NCBI GenBank assembly: GCA_038062935.1
Contig: JBBTWG010000015.1
Location: 1 to 20,075 of the forward strand
DNA length: 20,075 nt
Direction of reading: 5' to 3'
From: JBBTWG01 sp038062935
GTDB lineage: Bacteria > Patescibacteriota > Gracilibacteria > UBA1369 > UBA12463
Below the pieces are notes generated by a model. The model was given only the letters and a program-made list of their open reading frames with translations. It searched no databases and was not told where the DNA came from. The translations under genes were made by a program, and so were the position numbers. This document shows, in pieces, positions 13,637 through 20,075 of the stretch; positions within the stretch are counted from its first letter, which is position 1, and every line of letters begins with the position of its first letter.

Positions 13637-15163
13637 CTAGAACTCCCCCCAAAGCATCTGATTTGTTACTTCATGGTGAAACACAATTTCACCAGTTTTG
13701 ACGCGTGTACCAAGCATGCGCGGAGAGCGGTCTGCAGCCATTTTCTTCAAAGTCGCATATTTGCGTTGATTCTCAGAACCGAGGACTTCTTTTATGAAAT
13801 CACTCTTCGAGAAGCACTCGAGAGCCATGAAGATATCTCCAGGAAGTTTCTCAACATCTTTGCCGTAGACGCTTTCTTCCATCTTTCGAAAATCCGTCTC
13901 ACTCGCATTCATACCGGCGAGACCTGCGGAAATAAGCGTATAAAAGCACAGATACGGATTTGAATCTGGTGCCACGGTACGCACTTCGATGCGGCTGCTT
14001 TTCTCGTTACCGATCGGTATGCGAATCATCGAACCGCGATCCGTCGAAGAAACTTTGATCTCATTCGGAGCCTCAAAAGCAGGATCCAGACGGCGATAGG
14101 CGTTCACGCTCGAATTCATAGTCAGACAAAGGTCTTTTGCATAGTACAAAATCCCCGTCAGAAATTGGAAGGCAGTATCAGAAAGTTTGTGTTCACCATT
14201 CACATCATAGAAAGTATTTTTTCCATTTTGAGAAATAGAAATATTTGTATGCATCCCATTTCCATTCAAATTCTGAAGCGGTTTTGGGAGGAAACATGCA
14301 GTCATTCCCATCGACGCAGCTATTTGTCGTGCGAGCAATTTGTAAAGTTGGATCTGGTCAGCAGTGTCCAGCGCAAGCGTATATCGAAAATTCAATTCGA
14401 ATTGCGCAGGTGCCACTTCTGGATGATCCTTTTCATTTTCGAAACCCATCGCACGTTGAACTTCTGCAAATTTATCGATAAATTGTCGAAGCAAATCCTG
14501 AGGAAGCGAAGAATAATATCCGCTCGCCGTCACCAGGGAAAAGCCAGATTTTTCATCAAAAGATTGTTCCGATTTCACACCGTCGAAAAGAAATCCCTCA
14601 ATCTCCGGAGCGATATTGACCGTCATACCTTTCGCCAAAAGTCCCTGAGTCAAAGTCGCCAATTGTGAACGAAAATCAGCAGAATAAAGGCTTCCATCCT
14701 TGTCACACACATTCGCAAACACGAGAACTTTTCCAGCACCAAAGAGGTCGCAGGGAGCAAAACGGAAACTGGTCCAATCAATTTTGAGGCGTAAATCCGA
14801 CTCTTTTTGAGCGGTAAATCCACGAATCGAAGAGCCATCAAACGTGAGATTATCTTCACTCTCGAGAAGGAATTTCTTGTCATAATCCAAACCCTGGAGA
14901 CGACCTTCCAAATCAGTAAAGAAAACTGTTACTGCCTTGATACCAATTTCATTTTGGAGGAGAGAAACACACCATTTTCGAACTTGTTCATGAGGAACCG
15001 ATTCACGACGAAATTTTTTAAGCTCTAAATTTCTCTCTTCAAGTTCGAGATAAGAAAGCTTGAGGAGATGTGAACGAGGAGGGAGAAAATCAGAATAATC
15101 ATGTTCTTGCGAATGAAGAACGCGTCTATGCGTCGTACTATTCTCCAAGGAAGTATCCTTCAT
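13637..15163 (-). CDS. glnA: Glutamine synthetase, class I-like, with N-terminal extension
   Basis: Expected to join ammonia and glutamate to glutamine with ATP; substrate not proven. Core motifs: DGSS at 109-112, metal-binding E187/E189 (PEIEGF), HPEVAPAQFE at 247-256 supplying E249 and E256, NGNGMH at 300-305 with H305, flap E364 (PAFEAPN), RGSMIRIP and RIEVR with E393/R395, then PDSNPYL. Two consensus positions differ: the usual HHEV reads HPEV and the usual GQ reads AQ. I see no clear adenylylation loop tyrosine motif. The first 55 residues, before the GS N-terminal domain, are an extra charged segment absent from most GSI proteins. At 508 residues it is longer than the typical 440-470. 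It stands alone, with terminators on both sides and a weak promoter (TGC-TACATA near 15184), so it is monocistronic. A GS paralogue acting on another amine is possible. Confidence 0.87.
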   Translation of the reverse strand: MKDTSLENSTTHRRVLHSQEHDYSDFLPPRSHLLKLSYLELEERNLELKKFRRESVPHEQVRKWCVSLLQNEIGIKAVTVFFTDLEGRLQGLDYDKKFLLESEDNLTFDGSSIRGFTAQKESDLRLKIDWTSFRFAPCDLFGAGKVLVFANVCDKDGSLYSADFRSQLATLTQGLLAKGMTVNIAPEIEGFLFDGVKSEQSFDEKSGFSLVTASGYYSSLPQDLLRQFIDKFAEVQRAMGFENEKDHPEVAPAQFELNFRYTLALDTADQIQLYKLLARQIAASMGMTACFLPKPLQNLNGNGMHTNISISQNGKNTFYDVNGEHKLSDTAFQFLTGILYYAKDLCLTMNSSVNAYRRLDPAFEAPNEIKVSSTDRGSMIRIPIGNEKSSRIEVRTVAPDSNPYLCFYTLISAGLAGMNASETDFRKMEESVYGKDVEKLPGDIFMALECFSKSDFIKEVLGSENQRKYATLKKMAADRSPRMLGTRVKTGEIVFHHEVTNQMLWGEF

Positions 15164-15183
15164 AAAAACGAAGAATTAAAAAA

Positions 15184-15192
15184 TATGTAGCA
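15184..15192 (-). promoter_or_regulatory. Candidate extended -10 for glnA
   Basis: TGC-TACATA on the minus strand (TACATA at 15184-15189), giving a leader of about 14 bases. TTGTGC lies 16 bases farther upstream as a poor -35. The match is weak. Confidence 0.3.
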
Positions 15193-15227
15193 CCACAATA
15201 AATGAGCACAAGAAAAATAAAAATATA

Positions 15228-15253
15228 AAAAAAAACTCCAAGAAAAGAGTTTT
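15228..15253 (-). terminator. Terminator-like hairpin 3 downstream of the M23-SLH gene
   Basis: On the minus strand AAAACTC, eight-base loop, GAGTTTT (15232-15253), running into more T. It is the third hairpin in a row between the M23-SLH gene and glnA. Confidence 0.5.
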
Positions 15254-15280
15254 GTTGAGTCCTTGAATGCAAAAAAAATG

Positions 15281-15293
15281 CCTAGAAAATAGG
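15281..15293 (-). terminator. Terminator-like hairpin 2 downstream of the M23-SLH gene
   Basis: CCTA, five-base loop, TAGG, followed on the minus strand by CA and eight T. The stem is only four pairs, so this is the weakest of the three hairpins. Confidence 0.3.
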
Positions 15294-15316
15294 AAAAATA
15301 CTATTCAAAAAAGAAA

Positions 15317-15337
15317 GTTGTCGAAAAAACCGACAAC
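15317..15337 (-). terminator. Main terminator of the M23-SLH gene
   Basis: GTTGTCG, seven-base loop, CGACAAC, a perfect seven-bp stem followed on the minus strand by TTTCTTTTTT. It lies 28 bases after the stop codon at 15365. Confidence 0.75.
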
Positions 15338-15364
15338 ACAAAATCAGAAAATATCAAATGAAAT

Positions 15365-17332
15365 TTACTGAACCAGGCTGTCACTATAAGCCACAGCGTT
15401 CGTTTCTCGAACGATCATAAGTCGATAAAGAGTCTCTGCAACTTCATCACGGCTCACTTCATCATTCGGTCCAAAGTTGAGACTATTTTCAGGAAGAATA
15501 TTTTTCTCTTTTGCATAGGCAACATAAGGTGCAAACCAGTCAGAGGTAGTGACATCAGAATAAGGATTCTCCGAAACAATAGGATTCAAAGGAATAAGCA
15601 TGGCTGTCAAAAGCATCTTCAAGAATTCTGAACGAGTCACATTTTGATTTGGTCGGAAAGTCTTATCAGGATAGCCCTGGGCAATATTAGCCTTATACGC
15701 AGCATAGACATATTTCCCATACCATTGATTGTATTTGATGTCAGTGAATTTCGGAGGATTTTGAATAAGAGTCGTTGTCGGACGTTTACTGCCTTCGAAA
15801 AGGATTTTGAGTGCTTCCGCACGGGTCACTTTTTTATTCGGCTGGAAAGTGCCATCAGGATATCCTTTGACGATCTGATTTTGTTTGAGATAAGAGATAG
15901 CTTCATAATATGGGTGAGATCCACGAACATCAGCAAAAAGATCTTTCTTGCTGCTAAAATCAACAGAAACAGTAGGAGGATTTTGAGGAGATTGAGTTTC
16001 AGGAGCAGCAGGATGAGTCACCTCAGGAACAGCATCACGAACAACAAAAGATGGAGATACAAATTGTTTTCCTTGATAGAGTAAGATCAATTGTCCAGTC
16101 CCAGCGCGGAGTTCCTGGAGAGTCACTGTTGCACTTCCAGTAGAAAAGTCACTACGATTCAAAGAAGCTTTTGGCAAAACACCAACATTGCCAGTGAGAA
16201 GCATGAGCACGTCTCCATCAAATGCGGAAACAGCATTTCCACTCTGATCTTTGGCGAAAATTTGAATAGTGGCTGGGCCAGTTTTCTCAAAAGAAGATGC
16301 ATTTTGGAGTTCAAATCGATCGAAAGGAAGACCAGAAGATGGAACTTCAGGAGCTGGAATCACAGGAGGCGTGGCAGAAACAGAAGGCTCAGGCGTAGAA
16401 TTTGGAGTTGGAGCTACCGGGAGAGAAGGTGAAAAATTCAAGTATTTCTGAACATACATCATAGGAGAAACGCTCGTGAGAAGAGCCCTTTCTTTTCCAA
16501 GTCCTGCATTGACCGCACCCACAAAATCGAGTCCAGCATCACTCGATTCCTTCCCTGTAAAAGGCCAATATGGATGCCATGGAGCCTCATCAGTATCAAT
16601 CTGGAAGTGGAGATGCGGTGTCGTCGCAAATCCGGTCGAACCAGAATATCCCACAAGTTCGCCTTTTCGAAGCACTTGATTTTCGACAACGCTGATAGAA
16701 CTCAAATGGTCATAGGCAGAAAAAAGCGTTGTACGAGCTGAAGGATCATTGAGCGTCGGAACACCGTTGTGTTGAACCACGATGTGTTTCCCAAAACCAC
16801 TCGAAAGATTTGCAACTTTCACAACCACGCCATTTGCTATGGAGTAGACCGGAGTACGTTCAGGAATTTTGATATCCACAGCAAGATGGCTTCCGTCGTA
16901 TTCTCTGCCATTCAAACGGTAACTTCCCATGTATGGAACAGGGAAAGTAATTTTCGCATTTCGTATTCCATTAGCAGTTGAATCACTCCACGACAAACCA
17001 TCGGTAGAACGAGCCAAAACCCCAGAATCATACAGGGGGAGCGAAAGCATTTTATTGCCAGGAATTTGATCATATGACAATTTATACTCTGTTGAAGTGA
17101 GGCGGACCCAATCAGGACTATTTTTGATGGGAAGTGCTGTCCCATCAAAAGGAGCATGTTGAGGAATCTGCAAAAGAGCAGTTTGGAAAATTTGTGTATT
17201 CTGTTGAACAAAAAGTGCCGTAAAGAAAAAAAGTCCGAGCACCATCCATGAGGAACGTTGGGTCTTTTTTCGTTGGTGATCCATCTCATGCAACGAACTT
17301 TGAAAACGGGGTTTTTTGTTTTTGTTTTGCAT
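15365..17332 (-). CDS. Membrane-anchored M23 (LytM-like) peptidase with three C-terminal SLH domains
   Basis: Predicted wall-associated endopeptidase. From the ATG at 17332 (MQNKNKK) it has 655 residues: a basic N-terminus, a hydrophobic anchor (about 29-42), an unassigned region (60-140), an M23 domain with zinc ligands H149, D153 and H242 and catalytic H209 (GSHLAVD, AYDHL, PHLHFQ), a Pro/Thr/Ser linker (about 303-333), an Ig-like beta domain (about 337-432), a second Pro-rich linker, and SLH repeats at about 465-515, 528-580 and 590-640 (FADVRGSHPYYEAI, GYPDGTFQPNKKVTRAEA and equivalents). All M23 metal ligands are present, so activity is likely. SLH domains usually bind secondary wall polymers, placing the enzyme at the wall. 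The frame can be extended six codons upstream, but a TATTAT lies six bases before the chosen ATG. It is divergent from tsaE. Confidence 0.93.
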   Translation of the reverse strand: MQNKNKKPRFQSSLHEMDHQRKKTQRSSWMVLGLFFFTALFVQQNTQIFQTALLQIPQHAPFDGTALPIKNSPDWVRLTSTEYKLSYDQIPGNKMLSLPLYDSGVLARSTDGLSWSDSTANGIRNAKITFPVPYMGSYRLNGREYDGSHLAVDIKIPERTPVYSIANGVVVKVANLSSGFGKHIVVQHNGVPTLNDPSARTTLFSAYDHLSSISVVENQVLRKGELVGYSGSTGFATTPHLHFQIDTDEAPWHPYWPFTGKESSDAGLDFVGAVNAGLGKERALLTSVSPMMYVQKYLNFSPSLPVAPTPNSTPEPSVSATPPVIPAPEVPSSGLPFDRFELQNASSFEKTGPATIQIFAKDQSGNAVSAFDGDVLMLLTGNVGVLPKASLNRSDFSTGSATVTLQELRAGTGQLILLYQGKQFVSPSFVVRDAVPEVTHPAAPETQSPQNPPTVSVDFSSKKDLFADVRGSHPYYEAISYLKQNQIVKGYPDGTFQPNKKVTRAEALKILFEGSKRPTTTLIQNPPKFTDIKYNQWYGKYVYAAYKANIAQGYPDKTFRPNQNVTRSEFLKMLLTAMLIPLNPIVSENPYSDVTTSDWFAPYVAYAKEKNILPENSLNFGPNDEVSRDEVAETLYRLMIVRETNAVAYSDSLVQ

Positions 17333-17334
17333 CG

Positions 17335-17344
17335 TATAATAATA
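17335..17344. promoter_or_regulatory. Overlapping divergent -10 boxes (M23-SLH and tsaE)
   Basis: On the minus strand TATTAT (17339-17344, preceded by TTGTGG) lies six bases before the M23-SLH ATG at 17332. On the plus strand TATAAT (17335-17340) would start tsaE transcription near 17347, a leader of about 21 bases. The two hexamers share two base pairs within a 35-base gap, so the promoters should compete. No clear -35 is seen in either direction. Confidence 0.5.
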
Positions 17345-17367
17345 CCACAAAATAAACCTTTATACAA

Positions 17368-17835
17368 ATGCAATATCTCAGTAAAAACAGTCTCGAAACA
17401 CAAAAAATAGCTTCAGATATAACCCAAAAAATGAAAGGAAAGGGGGTTATATTCCTCCATGGCAAGCTGGGTTCAGGAAAAACGACATTTGCCAAAGGAT
17501 GCGCAAAAGTCCTCGGAATAGAGGAAAGGACGGTCAAAAGCCCAAGTTTCACCTATATTCGCCAATATACTTCAAAGAACGGAAAAAGAATGATTCATTG
17601 TGATTTTTATCGACTCGACAAAAAACACGAGTTTGCAGAACAAACTTGGCAGGAACTCAAGGAGGAAATCGGAGAAAACGCACTCTTTATCGTCGAATGG
17701 CCAGAAAAACTCACGACTCAGGACACGAATCAGGAGGAAATAAACGTCAAAATTGAAATGAAAAACGCGAAGTCCCCAGAGGGGGAAAACGAAAGAATTA
17801 TTACTATTACATTTCCAAAAGATTTTCAAAAATGA
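17368..17835 (+). CDS. tsaE: tRNA t6A biosynthesis ATPase TsaE
   Basis: ATPase of the TsaB-TsaD-TsaE complex, which makes N6-threonylcarbamoyladenosine at position 37 of ANN-reading tRNAs. The 155 residues show the family order: Walker A HGKLGSGKTT at 31-40, the SPSFTYIRQY switch at 58-67, HCDFYRL at 77-82, and VEWPEKL at 109-115. Length is typical. No Shine-Dalgarno precedes the ATG. The stop overlaps the ATG of the next gene (ATGA), which implies coupled translation. tsaB and tsaD are not in the window. The tRNA-Arg(TCT) encoded here reads AGA, an ANN codon, and so would be a substrate. Confidence 0.95.
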   Translation: MQYLSKNSLETQKIASDITQKMKGKGVIFLHGKLGSGKTTFAKGCAKVLGIEERTVKSPSFTYIRQYTSKNGKRMIHCDFYRLDKKHEFAEQTWQELKEEIGENALFIVEWPEKLTTQDTNQEEINVKIEMKNAKSPEGENERIITITFPKDFQK

Positions 17836-18377
17836 ACATCAGGGAAATTCAAGCACTTTACAAGAAATATCAAACTCCAGAACATGTCCAGAGACACATG
17901 GAAGTTGTGGCAAAAGTAGCAGTTTCATATGCCAAAAAAATCCAGAAAAATGGAAAAAAAATAAACATACAGTTCATTCGCCAAGCGGCACTCCTGCATG
18001 ACTTCCTGAAAATGCTTGTTTTCAAAGAAACACAAAAATCAGACCCGGCCATCTGGAAAAGTCTCCGAAAGAAATATCCAAACACGCACGACAGCGAAGT
18101 TGCTGCAATAATCCTGGAGAAAAAAGGAGAAAAGAAGCTCGCAGAAATCGTCAGAAAACAGCAATTTGAAGCTCTTATTTCAAAAGAAAATCCTCTAAAA
18201 ACACTCGAAGAAAAAGTTGTTTATTACGCAGACAAGCGAGTCGCACATGACCAAATTGTCACTCTCGCAGAACGTCTGAAGGAAGGAGAAAAAAGATACG
18301 GAACAAAAACACCAAAAAATATCGAGAAAAAACTTTTCGAATTAGAAAAAGAGATTAAGCGTTTGAGCGGCTCGTAG
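17832..18377 (+). CDS. HD-domain phosphohydrolase
   Basis: Member of the HD superfamily of metal-dependent phosphohydrolases; substrate unknown. The 181 residues keep the full metal set: H22 (VQRHMEVV), H56-D57 (AALLHDFLK), H86 (NTHDSEVAA) and D134 (YYADKRVAH). The Lys-rich composition and the C-terminal helix (ENIEKKLFELEKEIKRL-like) are features of small uncharacterised HD proteins rather than of RelA/SpoT or dGTPase. It starts inside the tsaE stop codon (ATGA overlap) and forms a two-gene unit. Its last 23 bases overlap, tail to tail, the end of the convergent 3D-domain gene, so no separate terminator fits between them. Confidence 0.88.
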   Translation: MNIREIQALYKKYQTPEHVQRHMEVVAKVAVSYAKKIQKNGKKINIQFIRQAALLHDFLKMLVFKETQKSDPAIWKSLRKKYPNTHDSEVAAIILEKKGEKKLAEIVRKQQFEALISKENPLKTLEEKVVYYADKRVAHDQIVTLAERLKEGEKRYGTKTPKNIEKKLFELEKEIKRLSGS

Positions 18378-20043
18378 AAAGGAATTTTTCGATTACTGAT
18401 TTTGTCTGAGGACCTACTCTTCCAGCTCCAACATCAAAATCCGAAGAAATAATTTTTTGAGTTTTCTGAAAAGCGACAAGTCCATCACGAGTTTTCTCTC
18501 CAAAAAATCCAGATTCATCAGAGGTAGGCAAGAAGCCAACATTTTTCAAAAAACTCTGAAGTCTCGTGACATCATCGCCACGAGCTCCAAAAGAGAGACC
18601 TTCAGGAATCAGTGGAGCATTCGCCAAAAGAGCAGTATTCTCCATTCTCTTCGAGGCCAAAAGTTGTTTCGTATAATGACGAGAAGCCACAAATCCATTC
18701 ATTTTTGAACGAGTCAGAGGACCAAAGACACCAGCGTATGGAGAATCTTTTTCAGCTACAAGGTCAATCGATTGCTGAAATTTGAAAACCGCATGTTGAG
18801 TCACTTCACCGAAGTGTCCCGTCGGAGTAATCCGGAGAAAATTCATTCTCTGGAGCTCTTCCTGAAGTCGTGTAACTGCCGGTCCATTATCACCAATCTT
18901 TAAATCACGAACGAGATATTGAGGAACATCCACAATCGCGTCATCATCCGTTTTCGATATAGCCGCAACATACTGTCGTTCCAAATAATCGCTGGTCTTC
19001 GGGCCAAAATATCCAGCTCCAAAAGAAATAGGGGATTGAATAATGTCCTGATCCTTCTGGAAATCCATGAGAGCCGCCAAAGTCTTGTCATCAAAAAATC
19101 CTGTCTCAGTCACATCATATCCCAGCATACTCAGGATATTTTGAAGCTTTTTCACTTCATCACCAGAACTTCCTTTGGAAAGACCTTCTTGCGGCAGGTT
19201 GTGGACTCGACGTTCTTTGAAAAATTTCTCGAGACGGATGCGTGTCTGAAGTCCACCATGGCCAGCGCCCAGATTTTCCATGCTCGTCACGAGACCTTGT
19301 TCTTTCTGAAAACGAAAAACACTATCGCGCGTCTCATCTCCATAGAAACCGTTGGGTTGTCCTGGAAAATATCCGAGCTCTTTCAAAAGTTTCTGCAATG
19401 CATAGACATCGTCACCACTACTCAAATACCAAACATCATCAGTCAAAATCGTCGGCTGAAAAAATGTCTGGCGAACAACCCTCTCTGCTGCAGAATATCC
19501 TTCCAAATACACATTTTCTTGGAGAGCATTATCTATCCCATAGACGGTCACACTCACCGTCCGTCGTCCCCATCCCAGTGCGCGAGTCAAACCTTCATCT
19601 CCGAAACCCATCCAGATATCCAGACGATCATGATGAATCTTGCGATTCTGACCTTCCTGGGAGGCCGCCGCAACGATAGCACCACCACGATCATAAACTC
19701 CCGTTGTCCCAATTCCAGGGATGTACATTTTGGTTCCAAAAGGATAAATCGAAGGAGCAGCAATCATGCCGGGGAACACTTCTCGACCACTAGCGCCGTT
19801 CGTCCCATTCCCATTCAAACGAATTTCAGCATGATAATTTCCTGTCGCATACCGTTTCTGGCCAACAAGTGGGGAATAATAGCCCGTAATATCAAAAATC
19901 TTGGTATAAGGAAATCCTCCCAAAGAACCCGAAGTAACAGGTTCAGGAGGAGTTGAAGTACTTTCTTGTGCAAAAGCAGAAAAAAGGAAACCAGAAAGAA
20001 CGAACATTCCAAAGAGGAAAAATATTTTTGTTTTTGTTTGCAT
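18355..20043 (-). CDS. Secreted 3D-domain protein with four peptidoglycan-binding repeats
   Basis: Probable secreted wall hydrolase or wall-binding protein. From the ATG at 20043 (MQTKTKIFFLFG) it has 562 residues. A signal peptide spans about 1-25 (hydrophobic core then AFAQES, cleavage likely after AFA). A 3D domain follows (about 50-170), with FGTKMYIPGIGTTGVYDRGGA and HHDRLDIWMG supplying the aspartates D118, D139 and D142; this fold is shared with the MltA lytic transglycosylase and Sps/YabE-type proteins. Then come four PG_binding_1-like repeats (first at about 208-255, SSGDDVYALQKLLKELGY), each followed by a short segment of the type GAGxxGPxT before the next. The frame could extend six codons upstream, but TATAAT lies exactly six bases before the chosen ATG. 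Enzymatic activity is inferred, not shown. Confidence 0.9.
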   Translation of the reverse strand: MQTKTKIFFLFGMFVLSGFLFSAFAQESTSTPPEPVTSGSLGGFPYTKIFDITGYYSPLVGQKRYATGNYHAEIRLNGNGTNGASGREVFPGMIAAPSIYPFGTKMYIPGIGTTGVYDRGGAIVAAASQEGQNRKIHHDRLDIWMGFGDEGLTRALGWGRRTVSVTVYGIDNALQENVYLEGYSAAERVVRQTFFQPTILTDDVWYLSSGDDVYALQKLLKELGYFPGQPNGFYGDETRDSVFRFQKEQGLVTSMENLGAGHGGLQTRIRLEKFFKERRVHNLPQEGLSKGSSGDEVKKLQNILSMLGYDVTETGFFDDKTLAALMDFQKDQDIIQSPISFGAGYFGPKTSDYLERQYVAAISKTDDDAIVDVPQYLVRDLKIGDNGPAVTRLQEELQRMNFLRITPTGHFGEVTQHAVFKFQQSIDLVAEKDSPYAGVFGPLTRSKMNGFVASRHYTKQLLASKRMENTALLANAPLIPEGLSFGARGDDVTRLQSFLKNVGFLPTSDESGFFGEKTRDGLVAFQKTQKIISSDFDVGAGRVGPQTKSVIEKFLSTSRSNA

Positions 20044-20049
20044 CACGTC

Positions 20050-20058
20050 ATTATAGCA
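20050..20058 (-). promoter_or_regulatory. Extended -10 promoter of the 3D-domain gene, leaderless geometry
   Basis: TGC-TATAAT on the minus strand (TATAAT at 20050-20055) with exactly six bases to the ATG at 20043. Bases upstream read TTTTGTGC, as in the M23-SLH and PH promoters. The -35 region is largely cut by the window edge. Confidence 0.6.
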
Positions 20059-20075
20059 CAAAACCCAAAGCTGAT

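Noticed and set aside
18919..19956. Plus-strand open frame of 345 codons opposite the 3D-PGBD gene
   Set aside because: Antisense to well-defined repeats and the 3D domain; no promoter or protein features.
1..20075. CRISPR array, insertion sequence, prophage or attachment site
   Set aside because: No spaced repeats, transposase, integrase, terminal inverted repeats or target-site duplications were seen; the tRNA 3' end is not duplicated nearby.

Overview
The window looks like a piece of a bacterial chromosome from the Patescibacteria/CPR radiation, possibly a Peregrinibacteria-like lineage; the phylum call is an inference and the order is a guess. Reasons: small, densely packed genome style; envelope proteins that join M23, SLH, 3D and peptidoglycan-binding modules; a relic of a zinc-ribbon family I associate with CPR genomes; and no recognisable Shine-Dalgarno sequence at almost any start. 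TGA serves as a normal stop (uvrD, ylxR, ruvB, tsaE), so this is not the UGA=Gly code of Gracilibacteria/Absconditabacteria. Base composition is moderate by eye; the Fic region is visibly more AT-rich.

Layout, right to left along the dominant minus strand: a secreted 3D-domain protein with four peptidoglycan-binding repeats (18355-20043); a membrane-anchored M23 peptidase with three SLH domains (15365-17332); a class I glutamine synthetase-like enzyme (13637-15163); a compact cluster of a PH-domain membrane protein, ruvB and an unknown envelope protein (13376 down to 11016); clpC (8131-10893); an rpsA-ylxR-uvrD group (8009 down to 3608), in which uvrD carries a C-terminal Cas4/AddB-like nuclease; a decayed zinc-ribbon gene; a Fic-family gene with an operator-like promoter; rmuC; and the first 378 codons of infB, which runs off the left edge. 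The plus strand carries only tRNA-Arg(TCT) (13491-13566) and the overlapping pair tsaE-HD phosphohydrolase (17368-18377).

Functionally most of this is housekeeping: translation (infB, rpsA, ylxR, tRNA, tsaE), DNA repair and recombination (uvrD-nuclease, ruvB, rmuC), proteostasis (clpC) and envelope upkeep (M23-SLH, 3D-PGBD, PH protein). The accessory pocket is 2313-3607, holding fic and the zinc-ribbon relic.

The most interesting signal is regulatory. Six genes (fic, rmuC, ruvB, the PH gene, M23-SLH and 3D-PGBD) have a -10 box exactly six bases before the ATG, which predicts transcripts starting at the A of the start codon (leaderless mRNAs); infB would have a leader of about five bases. Together with the lack of Shine-Dalgarno sequences this suggests heavy use of leaderless or SD-independent initiation.
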